NCBI GenBank assembly: GCA_963801045.1
Contig: CAWDDC010000003.1
Span: forward strand, 1,016,770-1,080,769
Origin: JACCWP01 sp963801045
GTDB taxonomy: Bacteria; Actinomycetota; Actinomycetes; Propionibacteriales; Nocardioidaceae
Length of the DNA stretch: 64,000 bases
Direction: 5' to 3'
In this document: positions 8,392 to 16,973 of the stretch, one piece after another
Layout: every line of letters begins with the position of its first letter
Position numbering within the stretch: the stretch's first letter is position 1
The notes under the pieces: generated by a model
What the model was told of the DNA's origin: nothing
What the model saw: only the letters and a program-made list of their open reading frames with translations
Databases searched by the model: none
Made by a program: the position numbers and the translations under genes

Positions 8392-9527
8392 CGGCGGATC
8401 TCGTGGTGCCTGGCGTCCATCGGGTGCTCCTCGAGGGTGTTGTCGCTGCGCAGGACCAGGAACGAACCGAACTGCGCCACCGCCGTGTCGACATGGCGAG
8501 GGATGAGGCACAGCAGCTCACCGGGGACAGGGACGTCGTCGGGGCAGGCGTAGTGCAGGGCCAGGTGGGCCTGGTTCGGTGACCCGACCTCGACGCCGTC
8601 CCGCCCGCTCACGGCCGCGTGCGGACTGCCCGCGTCGACCTGGATCGCGGTGAGCCCGGCATCAACCGTGACTCGTGCCGGGCCCGCGCTGAGTACGCGC
8701 GCCAGGACTCCGACCGCGGGGCGCAGACCCACGTCACCGAGTCGCTCGAGGCTGCGGACGTCGCTGAACGTCACCGTGCCGGGGCTGACGCGGACTCGGC
8801 GCCGCACAGTGGGGCCGAAGCTGTGCTCGAGCGCGGGAAGGAAGGTGTGGCTGCCGCCGGTGACCAGTTCGGGCACCTGGACGCCCGCGGCCCCCAAGGC
8901 AGTGATCAGGCGGTCCACCTTCTCGAGCCCCATCCTGGTGCGCGCGTCGCGCTGCTCGGGCGGGAGGCCGGCCAGGTGCCCGTCGTAGTGGTGGACACCC
9001 ACGCAGGTATGTCCGGCGGACGCAGCCCGGTCGAGAAGCGCCACGGCACCTCGCGGGTCGTTGACGTTGTGTCCGGTGCGATGCATGCCGGAGTCCACGT
9101 CGAGGAAGAAGTGCATCGGTCGGGCTCCCCAGGTGTCCAGCGCGGCCGGCGAGTCCAGGAGCACGGCGACACGCTGGTCCGGCCATCGCTCCGCCAGGTC
9201 CGCGAGCTGGTTCAGCCCGGGGCCCACAGCGGGGAGTGCGTACAACACATCCGGAGCGCCGAGCTCCAACAGGCAGCGGACTTCCTCGTACGTCGAGGCC
9301 TTGAAGCGGGTCACACCCGCATTCAGCAGCCGGCCCATCGCCCAGCTGGACTTCGCCGTCTTCACGTGCGCACGCCAGACGTCCAGACCGCCGACGAGCT
9401 TCAGCACCGCCTGGATGTTCGCGTCGACCGTCACCTCGTCGATGACCAGGCAAGGGGTCGCCAGACCCGGCTGGTCGACGAACCGGGCCGCGGCCTCGGG
9501 GCGCAGCGAACGCAACGGATCAGGCAT
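8388..9527 (-). CDS. PLP enzyme of the D-threonine aldolase / D-serine dehydratase-like family
   Basis: A protein of 379 residues of the alanine-racemase fold (fold-type III). The PLP lysine is Lys56 in HVKTAKS; the usual family motif is HVKTHKS, so the second His is replaced. The C-terminal metal site reads 'PRHVD' with His345 and Asp347. His/Asp is what D-threonine aldolases use, whereas D-serine dehydratases use His/Cys, so an aldolase-type reaction on a beta-hydroxy-D-amino acid is favoured (inference). It starts 6 bases after the substrate-binding-protein gene and overlaps the PPOX gene by 4 bases. Confidence 0.85.
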   Translation of the reverse strand: MPDPLRSLRPEAAARFVDQPGLATPCLVIDEVTVDANIQAVLKLVGGLDVWRAHVKTAKSSWAMGRLLNAGVTRFKASTYEEVRCLLELGAPDVLYALPAVGPGLNQLADLAERWPDQRVAVLLDSPAALDTWGARPMHFFLDVDSGMHRTGHNVNDPRGAVALLDRAASAGHTCVGVHHYDGHLAGLPPEQRDARTRMGLEKVDRLITALGAAGVQVPELVTGGSHTFLPALEHSFGPTVRRRVRVSPGTVTFSDVRSLERLGDVGLRPAVGVLARVLSAGPARVTVDAGLTAIQVDAGSPHAAVSGRDGVEVGSPNQAHLALHYACPDDVPVPGELLCLIPRHVDTAVAQFGSFLVLRSDNTLEEHPMDARHHEIRR

Positions 9528-9533
9528 ACCGGC

Positions 9534-10559
9534 TCAGGAACCCGATCCGGACCTCTCGGCGGCCGCGGCGATGTCCGGGACGACGATCTTCATGGTGGCC
9601 GGGATGCTGAGCACGGACGGGAACACGAACGCGGCGGTCACGCCCGGGTCGGCGAGATAGACGACGGAGTCGTTCTTGAAGGCTGACATGTCGCCGGTGG
9701 GCTTGTCGTCGACCACTTGCTCCTCGGACAAGTCGTCGATGAACGACACGATCACGTCTGCATCGATGTCGGAGACGTTCTCCCACGACAGCGGGACGGA
9801 GAAGTTCTCGCCCTTGTCCTCTGCTGCGAGAGCCTCCTCACCCTCGGACGGCGTCATCCCCATGTCCACCAACATGTCCACCATGGCCACGGTCGGCATG
9901 TAGACGTCGATGGCTTGCGCGCCCATGTAGGTAACGCTGAGCGTGCTGCCCTGAAGGGCTGGGTACTCCCTCCCGGTCTTGCGCAGGAAGGTCTCGGTGT
10001 CGTCGATGAGCTGCTCGGCCTCGGTGGGCATCCCGACGGCATCACCGACCATCCGGGTCAGCTCGGGCCAGGGCGTCTGGAACGGACCGTCCGGATAGGC
10101 AACGGTCGGGGCGATCTCGGTGAGCTTCTCGTACTCAGACTTGTAGATGCCGTGGTACGGAGCCAGGATCACGTCCGGGGTCAGCGCGGCGATCTTCTCG
10201 AGCGGCAACCCGTCGGACTCGTCGATCAGGGTGGTCTCGGCAGGGTCGTAGTACTCCTCGACCCAGGGCATCACGCCGTCCTCGTTGGCACCTGACGAAT
10301 AGCTCGGCATCCCGACCGGGGTGAGTCCCAGGGCGTACACCACATCCTGGGCGCTGTAGCCGAGTGTGACGATGCGCTCCGGCCGGCTGTTGATCGTGGT
10401 CGACCCGAAGGTGTGCTCGATCGTCACGGGGAACGCCGCGTCGTCGGACGACCCGCTCGCCACCGGCTCGTCATGGCTGGCCCTGCACCCGACGAGTGCG
10501 GTGAGCGCCAGCAGGCCGGCGGCGACGGCGACGGCCTGACGGTGTGGCGATCCGGTCAT
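9534..10559 (-). CDS. Siderophore/iron-type ABC substrate-binding lipoprotein
   Basis: A protein of 341 residues. The N-terminus is a lipoprotein signal with lipobox LVGC (Cys25). The mature part has the FecB/BtuF-like pattern: 'RPERIVTLGYSAQDVVYALGL', 'KIAALTPDVILAPY' and 'WPELTRMVGDAVG'. It would capture a ferric-siderophore-like ligand outside the membrane for the two permeases and ATPase encoded upstream. Unusually, its gene is separated from them by two serine hydrolase genes. The ATG at 10559 has AGGGAG 6 bases upstream. About 70 bases separate it from the preceding gene, with no clear promoter or terminator. Confidence 0.9.
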   Translation of the reverse strand: MTGSPHRQAVAVAAGLLALTALVGCRASHDEPVASGSSDDAAFPVTIEHTFGSTTINSRPERIVTLGYSAQDVVYALGLTPVGMPSYSSGANEDGVMPWVEEYYDPAETTLIDESDGLPLEKIAALTPDVILAPYHGIYKSEYEKLTEIAPTVAYPDGPFQTPWPELTRMVGDAVGMPTEAEQLIDDTETFLRKTGREYPALQGSTLSVTYMGAQAIDVYMPTVAMVDMLVDMGMTPSEGEEALAAEDKGENFSVPLSWENVSDIDADVIVSFIDDLSEEQVVDDKPTGDMSAFKNDSVVYLADPGVTAAFVFPSVLSIPATMKIVVPDIAAAAERSGSGS

Positions 10560-10629
10560 GGACGTCTCCCTGGGTCGGTCCTGCGATACAAGCACGGGGG
10601 CACGATTGCCACCTCGGCGAACCGGACGA

Positions 10630-12231
10630 TCACGGCGCGGCGGACTCGGTGTCCCCGACGAAGGGCGCCGCGACGTACTCGAACCTCGTCCCGTCGATCA
10701 CCAGCGTTGCGGGGCGCGGGCCGCCATCGTCCTGCTCCCGCACGAGCAGACAGCCCATCTCGCTGGTCCAGATGGTCCAACCCTCATGACTGCCTGTGCG
10801 GGAAAACCGGGTGGGAGTGCTTCGGCGCCACGACACCAGCACGTCCTCGCCGCTGGGCAGCAGGTCCAGGAAGGTCTCGGGATCCGCACCGTGCCATCTC
10901 CCCTGCGGCGGCGGGTCGTCCGAAGGGTGCGGCCGCACGTACGCCGTGGGCTGCCCGAGCCGGTCGGTGAGCACGAGCTGCGCGCCCGAGCTCTGGACGT
11001 CGACGGAGCCCGTGTCGTCCACCCAGCGCGCGACGTCCGCGTCCCGGTCACGGCCGACCGGGAGAACCTGAGAGCCGACGTGCAACAGCCCGGTGTCGCG
11101 ATCGGGCGCCGGGTCGAGACGGACGACCTCAGGGGCTTCCGGGGCGAACCAGGTGCCCAGCCACTCCGCCGGAGGAACCACCTGCTCGGCGCGCGGCAGG
11201 TCCACGAGCTCGCGCAGCACCGACCAGGCGAGCCGGCGTGGCATCAGGCTGCCCACGTTGGAGAGGGCCACCACTCCCAGCCCTGGACCCGGCCCAGAGC
11301 TGTCGAAGGAGAGGAGGTACGAGCGGTATCCGTACATGCCGCCGCTGTGCTCGACCAGCGGCCCGAACGGTGTGGAGGCACACATCACGCCCAAGCCGTA
11401 GCGGGTGACAGTGCCGTCGATCAGCCGCCCGGGACGGACCAGCTCATCGCGAATGTCACGACCGAGCACGCGGCCGTCCGCCAGGAACGCCTGCCAGCGA
11501 GCCAGGTCGCCGAGCGTCGTGAGCACCGCCCCGTCGCCGTACTGCACGAGCGGCATCTCATGGCGGACCAGCCGTTTCCCGACCGGGGAGTAGCTGAATG
11601 CCATCGCCGGCAGGACCAGGCCGTGCTCGTCACGGACGCGCGAACGGTCCATGCCCAGTGGGGCGAACACACGGTCGGCGAGGAGCCCGGGCAGTTCCTG
11701 ACCAGTGGCCCGACGCATCGCAAGCGCGGCGAGGACGTAGCCCGTGTTGGAGTAGCGCACCCCGGTGCCCGGCGGGCGGTCGGCGGCGCCGATACCGCGC
11801 AGTGCCGCCACCAACCCTTCCTCGCCGCTGAGGCTGCCGAGGAACCCGCCGGACAGGTCGTGCCGGGCGAGGTAGTCAGGCAGTCCGGCCGTGTGCTGCA
11901 GGCAATGCCGAAGCGTCACCGGCGTGCCGACGTCGAGCTCGGGGACCAGTTCGCGGGTGTCGGCGTCGAGGTCGAGCGCGCCGTCGCGCGCCAGCAGGAT
12001 CGCCACGGTGGCTGTCATCTGCTTCGAGACCGAAGCGATGTCGAACACAGTCGCCGCACTGATGGGCACCGCGTGCTCGACCGAAGCGAGTCCGGCCGCG
12101 GCCCAGGACTCGACGTTGCCGTCGCGCACCACCCCGACGAGCGCCCCTGGGCCGTTCTCGGTGACGCCGGCGGTCGCGATCGCGGCGTCCACGTGCCGTT
12201 CGAGGACGGGACGTGGAGGCAATGGCGTCAT
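10630..12231 (-). CDS. Serine hydrolase of the beta-lactamase / D-aminopeptidase fold (second of a tandem pair)
   Basis: A protein of 533 residues. The active-site motifs of the class-C beta-lactamase/DD-peptidase fold are present: SxxK at 67-70 (SVSK), YSN at 160-162 and a later HSGG in place of KTG. A C-terminal beta-rich extension follows the catalytic domain, as in D-aminopeptidase-type members. No signal peptide is visible, so it probably acts in the cytoplasm on a D-residue-containing peptide, amide or ester. The start overlaps the preceding hydrolase stop in ATGA. It is clearly paralogous to that neighbour but well diverged. Confidence 0.85.
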   Translation of the reverse strand: MTPLPPRPVLERHVDAAIATAGVTENGPGALVGVVRDGNVESWAAAGLASVEHAVPISAATVFDIASVSKQMTATVAILLARDGALDLDADTRELVPELDVGTPVTLRHCLQHTAGLPDYLARHDLSGGFLGSLSGEEGLVAALRGIGAADRPPGTGVRYSNTGYVLAALAMRRATGQELPGLLADRVFAPLGMDRSRVRDEHGLVLPAMAFSYSPVGKRLVRHEMPLVQYGDGAVLTTLGDLARWQAFLADGRVLGRDIRDELVRPGRLIDGTVTRYGLGVMCASTPFGPLVEHSGGMYGYRSYLLSFDSSGPGPGLGVVALSNVGSLMPRRLAWSVLRELVDLPRAEQVVPPAEWLGTWFAPEAPEVVRLDPAPDRDTGLLHVGSQVLPVGRDRDADVARWVDDTGSVDVQSSGAQLVLTDRLGQPTAYVRPHPSDDPPPQGRWHGADPETFLDLLPSGEDVLVSWRRSTPTRFSRTGSHEGWTIWTSEMGCLLVREQDDGGPRPATLVIDGTRFEYVAAPFVGDTESAAP

Positions 12232-13802
12232 GTCGCGTCACGCCGATCAACGCGACGCAGGACCAGACGGCCGTCCCACAGCCGCAGGGTCGCGCCGTCC
12301 GGGTGCGCCTCCTCTGCGGTCATGATCCCGTCGTCGCCGACCCGGAAGACAGCGATGCCGTCCTCGACGGCCACCGGGTGGAGCTCACGCGACGCCTGGT
12401 GATCGAGCTCCAGCGCGACCGTGTCGCCGACCGACCGGACGCGAGCGCGGGTCCCGAGGTCGGGCAGCTCGTAGGCACCGATGAGGCTTCGGGTGTCGGG
12501 AAGGGCGCCAACCGGGCGCCGCAGCGAGGTGCGGTGCCCCATCCGGTCCGTGAGCGTGGCGGTCGACCCGTCCATGGTGAGGACCACGTCGTCGTACGCG
12601 TCTGTCCATCCGTCGTCAGCGGGTCGGAGGACGTCGCCCCCGGGCTCGACGCGGACCTCCCCGGCACCGGGCACGAGCCGTACGCAGGCGGTGCCACCGG
12701 CCCCGATCCACGTGCCCGCGTGTTCGTCAGCGAACGAGCGCTCGGCCACAGGAGCAACGGACGTGCCCGACAGTGCCGCCACCAGCCGGTTGACGATCTG
12801 CGAGGCCGCCACGTCGCCGCGGTTGGCCAGCACCGCCACCCCGATGCCCAGCGACGGCAGCGACGCGATCCCGGAGCGGTACCCGTACATCGCCCCGCCG
12901 TGCATCACCGCGTCGACGTCTCCGAAGCGTCGGTGCTGGATGCCCAGGGCGTAGCCGTTGCGGCGTCCGTCGGCGAGCGTGGACCGGGTCAACAGGGTCT
13001 CGCGGACCCCCGCACCGAGGACGCGACCGTCGAGGAGAAACCCGTGCCAGCCCGCGAGGTCGTCCAGCGTGGTGAGCACGGCTCCGTCACCGACCTGCGC
13101 CTCGACCATCTCCTCGCGCGCGAACCCGCCACCAGGACGCGGCACGTAGCTGAATGCCAGCTGCGGGGCCACGACCCCGAGCTCGTCGTGCAGGCGGGTG
13201 TGCTGCATGTCGAGCGGCTGGAAGACGCGCTCGTCCATCAGGGACCCGAAGGACTGACCGGTGGCCCTGGCCAGCACAGCGGCTGCGAGCACGTACCCGG
13301 TGTTGGAGTAGCGGATGTCCGTCCCGGGGTCGAACACCGGCGTCACCATCCGCGACAGGCAGGTCAGGAAGTCGGCGGTGTCGGCAATGGCTCCCAGCGG
13401 TAGGCCGGCGAGCTCGGTGAGGTCCATGTAGTCGTTGAGCCCGCTGGTGTGCTGCAGACAGTGGCGCAATGACACGCCGGGGAGCCGGAGCTCAGGCACC
13501 AGCTCCCGGACGTCGGCGTCGAGGTCGACCAAGCCGTCGCGCGCTGCCAGCACCGCGGCGGTGGCAGTCATCTGCTTCGAGACCGAGGCGAGGTCGAAGA
13601 CGGTGTGGCGGCCGATCGGGACGTCGTGCTCGAGGCACGCCAGCCCTTGGGTGTGGGAGGCGACCAGTCGTCCGTCCACGTACACGCCGGCGGCCACGCC
13701 CGGCTCGTTGGGGCGCTGCTGCCCAAGCTCGGCCTCCATCACCTCGCGCAGGACTGGGGCCGGATCAGGACTCGGCCGCGTGCTAGCCAGGTACGGCGAC
13801 AT
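12228..13802 (-). CDS. Serine hydrolase of the beta-lactamase / D-aminopeptidase fold (first of a tandem pair)
   Basis: A protein of 524 residues with SxxK at 73-76 (SVSK), YSN at 165-167 and HGG near residue 305, then a C-terminal beta-rich domain. Many COG1680 proteins of this build are peptidases or esterases rather than drug-resistance enzymes, and placement inside an import operon favours that (inference). No export signal is seen. The ATG lies 20 bases inside the 3' end of the ATPase gene, so translation is probably coupled. Confidence 0.85.
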   Translation of the reverse strand: MSPYLASTRPSPDPAPVLREVMEAELGQQRPNEPGVAAGVYVDGRLVASHTQGLACLEHDVPIGRHTVFDLASVSKQMTATAAVLAARDGLVDLDADVRELVPELRLPGVSLRHCLQHTSGLNDYMDLTELAGLPLGAIADTADFLTCLSRMVTPVFDPGTDIRYSNTGYVLAAAVLARATGQSFGSLMDERVFQPLDMQHTRLHDELGVVAPQLAFSYVPRPGGGFAREEMVEAQVGDGAVLTTLDDLAGWHGFLLDGRVLGAGVRETLLTRSTLADGRRNGYALGIQHRRFGDVDAVMHGGAMYGYRSGIASLPSLGIGVAVLANRGDVAASQIVNRLVAALSGTSVAPVAERSFADEHAGTWIGAGGTACVRLVPGAGEVRVEPGGDVLRPADDGWTDAYDDVVLTMDGSTATLTDRMGHRTSLRRPVGALPDTRSLIGAYELPDLGTRARVRSVGDTVALELDHQASRELHPVAVEDGIAVFRVGDDGIMTAEEAHPDGATLRLWDGRLVLRRVDRRDAT

Positions 13803-14616
13803 CGTGGTCCAGCACCGAGCGGCGGGAGTGGCGGGTGGCCGGGATGACCATCGGGCTGCCGCTGTCAGGATCGGGCAGCACCCGGCAGCGCAGGTCGAAG
13901 GTCTCCTCGATGAGCTCCGATGTCACGATGTCGCGGGGCGCGCCCTGGGCACGGATGCCGCCGTCGCGCATGACCACCAGGTGGGTGGCGTAACGGGCAG
14001 CCAGGTTGAGCTCGTGCAGGACGACGACCAGGGTGCGGCCACCGGTCTCGTGCAGCTCCGCGCACAGGTCGAGGATGTCGATCTGGTGGGCGATGTCGAG
14101 GAAGGTCGTCGGCTCGTCCAGCAGCAGCACCGGAGTGTCCTGGGCCAGCGCCATCGCCAGCCAGACCCGCTGCCGCTGACCGCCGGAGAGCTCGTCGACC
14201 GGTCGCTTGGCGAGATCCTGCACGTGGGTCCGCTCCATCGCCTGCTGGACCGCGACCTCGTCATCAGTGCTCCACTGCCGCAGGAAGCCCTGGTGGGGAT
14301 AGCGGCCACGGGACACCAGGTCAGCGACCGTGATGCCACTCGGGGCGATCGACGTCTGCGGCAGCAGCCCCAGCCGCCGAGCGACCTCCTTGGTGCCGTA
14401 CGACGAGATCAGCTTGCCGTCCAGGTGCACCTCACCGGAGGCTGGCTTGAGCATGCGCGCCAACGCTCGTAACAGGGTCGACTTTCCGCAGGCGTTCGGT
14501 CCGATGATCATCGTCAGCGACTGGTCAGGCACGACGAAGCTGAGGTCTTCGGCCACGGTGCGCGCGTCGTAGCGCAGACACAGGTGCGACCCGGTCAGAG
14601 GGCTCTGGTCGTTCAC
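13783..14616 (-). CDS. FecE/FepC-type ABC transporter ATPase
   Basis: A protein of 277 residues with Walker A GPNACGKST (39-47; Ala where Gly is usual), signature LSGGQRQR, Walker B VLLLDEPT and the switch His in 'VVLHELN'. The pattern SYGTKEVARRLGLLPQ is typical of ferric-siderophore/cobalamin importers. It powers uptake through the adjacent permeases. A GTG at 14616 with AGAAGGG 9 bases upstream is chosen; an alternative GTG at 14664 overlaps the permease stop by 8 bases and would add 16 residues. Confidence 0.9.
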   Translation of the reverse strand: MNDQSPLTGSHLCLRYDARTVAEDLSFVVPDQSLTMIIGPNACGKSTLLRALARMLKPASGEVHLDGKLISSYGTKEVARRLGLLPQTSIAPSGITVADLVSRGRYPHQGFLRQWSTDDEVAVQQAMERTHVQDLAKRPVDELSGGQRQRVWLAMALAQDTPVLLLDEPTTFLDIAHQIDILDLCAELHETGGRTLVVVLHELNLAARYATHLVVMRDGGIRAQGAPRDIVTSELIEETFDLRCRVLPDPDSGSPMVIPATRHSRRSVLDHDVAVPG

Positions 14617-14656
14617 GCAATCGGACCCTTCTGCTCGGGCATGGTCGGCCGCATGG

Positions 14657-15745
14657 TCACTCACGACCGGCACGGTTCTCGATGAACAGGAGCAGCGCGA
14701 GGTATCCGCCACCGACGACCAGCGTGGCCACGCCGACCGGCAGCTGCAGGGGGTACATCGCCCACTGGGCGACCAGATCGCTGATCACCAGCATCAGGGC
14801 GCCCATCACCGCGGCAGGAATGAGCCCGATCGTGGCGCCTCCGCACAGGCGTCGGGCGACCTGGGGAGCTGCCAGCGCGATGAAGGCGATCGGTCCAGCG
14901 GCCGCCACCGCCACCGCGGTCAGCGCCGTCCCCAGCAGCAGGAGCCAGCGCCGGGTGTTCTCGACCGGGATCCCGAGGGCGGAGGCCAGGTCGTCACCCA
15001 TCTCGAGGATGCTGAGGCGGCGAGCGAACACGAGCGTGGCCGGCACCAACACGAGCAGAGCAAGCCCCACTCCCTGGACCTGCTCCCAGGTGCGGTCGTT
15101 GAGGCTTCCGGTCAGCCAGACCATCGCCTTCATGGCCTCGAGGATGTTCGCCCGCAGCAGCAGGAGGGCAGTCATGGCGCTGAGGAAGGCGCTGATGCCG
15201 ATCCCGACCAGGATCAACCGGTAGCTCTGGACGCCGTGCCGGTACGAGAGCACGTAGACGAGCACCGCCACGGCGAATCCGCCGGCAAGGGCGCCGACGG
15301 TGATCGATCCCTGACCGCCGTGCAGCACGAGCATTGCCACGACGGCGCCCATGGAGGCGCCCTCGGTGAAGCCGATGATGTCGGGACTTCCCAGCGCGTT
15401 ACGGGTGAGGCTCTGGAAGACCCCACCCGCCAGGCCGAGCGCCGCACCGACCAGCACCGCGGTCAGGGTCCGGGGCAGGCGCAGGTCGTAGACCACGAAG
15501 TCCTGGATCCGGGTGCCGCGACCCGCGAAGGTGCGCAGCACGTCTGCCGGTGCGATCGGGTAGTCCCCCAGCCCCAGTGCCACCACCACGAGGGCAAAGG
15601 TGGCGACGAGCAGCAGGCCGGAGACGACGACGGCGCGCGGGACATAGAGGATCGACACCCTGCCCCGACGTGTCTGCAGCAGCCGGGCGGAGAGACCGTC
15701 GTCCTGGGGGTCTCGGCGAACGCGCGGTTCCTCGGTGGTGGTCAC
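14657..15745 (-). CDS. FecCD-type ABC permease
   Basis: A protein of 362 residues with about nine or ten membrane segments, of the siderophore/heme/B12 permease family. Typical elements are 'RLPRTLTAVLVGAALGLAGGVFQSLTRN', and 'AAAGPIAFIALAAPQVAR' near the ATPase-contact region. The GTG start overlaps the preceding permease stop in GTGA. An N-terminal cytoplasmic stretch of about 35 residues precedes the first membrane segment. It forms the channel with the other permease. Confidence 0.9.
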   Translation of the reverse strand: MTTTEEPRVRRDPQDDGLSARLLQTRRGRVSILYVPRAVVVSGLLLVATFALVVVALGLGDYPIAPADVLRTFAGRGTRIQDFVVYDLRLPRTLTAVLVGAALGLAGGVFQSLTRNALGSPDIIGFTEGASMGAVVAMLVLHGGQGSITVGALAGGFAVAVLVYVLSYRHGVQSYRLILVGIGISAFLSAMTALLLLRANILEAMKAMVWLTGSLNDRTWEQVQGVGLALLVLVPATLVFARRLSILEMGDDLASALGIPVENTRRWLLLLGTALTAVAVAAAGPIAFIALAAPQVARRLCGGATIGLIPAAVMGALMLVISDLVAQWAMYPLQLPVGVATLVVGGGYLALLLFIENRAGRE

Positions 15746-16806
15746 AGTTCCGACAGCCGAGGTCGACGGGCGATGTAGACGAAGAAGGGAGCGCCGATGG
15801 CAGCCAGGACGACCGCGACCTCCAGCTCCGAGGGGCGCACGAGCACCCGGCCGATGACGTCGGCGGCGAGCATGAAGATCGGGCCGAGGACCAGGGAGTA
15901 CGGAAGGAGCCATCGATAGTTGGGCCCGGTGAACGTACGCGCGAAGTGCGGCACGACCAGGCCCACGAAGCTGATCGGGCCGACCGCGGCGGTGCCCGCG
16001 CCACAGAGCAGGGTGACGGCCACGATGCCGGCCACCCGGATGCGCTGCACCTTGGCACCCAACGCCTTCGCTGTCTCGTCGCCGAGGCCGAGCGCGTTCA
16101 GCGAGTTGGCCATGGCCAGGCCGGTCCCGATGCCCACGATCAGGAACGGAGCGACCTGCCACAGCACGGCGGCGTCTCGACCCGCCAGGGCGCCGACCGA
16201 CCAGGACCGGATGCCGTTGAAGACGGCGAGGTCGGTGAGGACGATGGCGGAGGTGACTCCGGCGGCGACCGCACCGATCGCGGCGCCGGCGAGGACGAGA
16301 CGCACCGGGTTGGGGCCGGCGCGACCCACCGACCCGAGGGCGTAGACCGCCACTGTGGCAAGCGCTGCACCGGCCAGGGAGAACCAGACGTACCCCTGAA
16401 GGCTGGTGACGCCGAAGACCGCGATGGCCAGCACGACGCCCAGTCCGGCGCCGAAGTTGACACCGAGCAGGCCGGGGTCGGCCAGGGGGTTGCGGCTGAG
16501 GGCTTGCATGAGCGCGCCGGCCAGGGCCATGCCAGCTCCGACCAGGATGGCAAGGATGGTCCGCGGGACGCGGAGCTGGCGGATCACGAAGTCGTTCTCG
16601 GTGCCGGTGGGGTTGACCAACGCGTGCCAGACCTCGTCCAGCGGGATCTGTCGGGTGCCGATCGCAAGACTCATGCCGACCAGCAGGAGCAGCACCAGCA
16701 AGCAGCCGAGCAACCCGAGCCAGAGGAGCCCGCTTCGGGTCCGGCCCGACTCCTGCCCACGCTCACGCAGCGGTCTGACCCCGGGGAGGACGGCGGGGGT
16801 GGGCAT
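15742..16806 (-). CDS. FecCD-type ABC permease, first gene of the long operon
   Basis: A protein of 354 residues, multi-pass, with the family signatures 'LRVPRTILAILVGAGMALAG', 'NPLADPGLLGVNFGAG' and 'VGPISFVGLVVPH'. It pairs with the next gene to make the heterodimeric channel. The ATG at 16806 is chosen because AGGAAGG lies 8 bases upstream; an ATG 7 codons earlier lacks this. It is the most upstream gene of the minus-strand run and faces the divergent esterase gene. Confidence 0.9.
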   Translation of the reverse strand: MPTPAVLPGVRPLRERGQESGRTRSGLLWLGLLGCLLVLLLLVGMSLAIGTRQIPLDEVWHALVNPTGTENDFVIRQLRVPRTILAILVGAGMALAGALMQALSRNPLADPGLLGVNFGAGLGVVLAIAVFGVTSLQGYVWFSLAGAALATVAVYALGSVGRAGPNPVRLVLAGAAIGAVAAGVTSAIVLTDLAVFNGIRSWSVGALAGRDAAVLWQVAPFLIVGIGTGLAMANSLNALGLGDETAKALGAKVQRIRVAGIVAVTLLCGAGTAAVGPISFVGLVVPHFARTFTGPNYRWLLPYSLVLGPIFMLAADVIGRVLVRPSELEVAVVLAAIGAPFFVYIARRPRLSEL

Positions 16807-16973
16807 GGCAATGACCTTCCTGCACATCCTCGGCCGTCGATTCGGCCAACTCGATCAACCGCCGGGTGCCAACTTGTGGAGTCGCACGAGTCGCGGGCCT
16901 GGGGTCGTGGCCGACGATGGGACACTACCGACCCTCGCGGCTGAGCGAGGGTGAACGGCAGGTGGAGACGCAG
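16807..16973. promoter_or_regulatory. Divergent control region between transporter operon and esterase/regulator genes
   Basis: About 165 bases between divergent starts, the obvious place for promoters of both directions. I searched by eye for a DtxR/IdeR-like or Fur-like iron box and did not find one. The clearest structure is the 22-base inverted repeat listed separately. Control by the PucR-type protein encoded at the end of the rightward pair is a reasonable inference. Confidence 0.55.
16931..16952 (+). promoter_or_regulatory. Perfect 8+6+8 inverted repeat upstream of the esterase gene
   Basis: ACCCTCGC, a 6-base spacer, then GCGAGGGT: two perfectly complementary 8-base arms. The right arm ends about 20 bases before the chosen ATG of the esterase-like gene. 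It could be an operator for a dimeric regulator or an RNA hairpin near the ribosome-binding site. No T-run follows, so it is not a terminator. Confidence 0.5.

Noticed and set aside
16807..16973. Possible iron-regulator (DtxR/IdeR or Fur) box in front of the siderophore-type operon
   Set aside because: No segment close to the known 19-base consensus sequences was found by eye.
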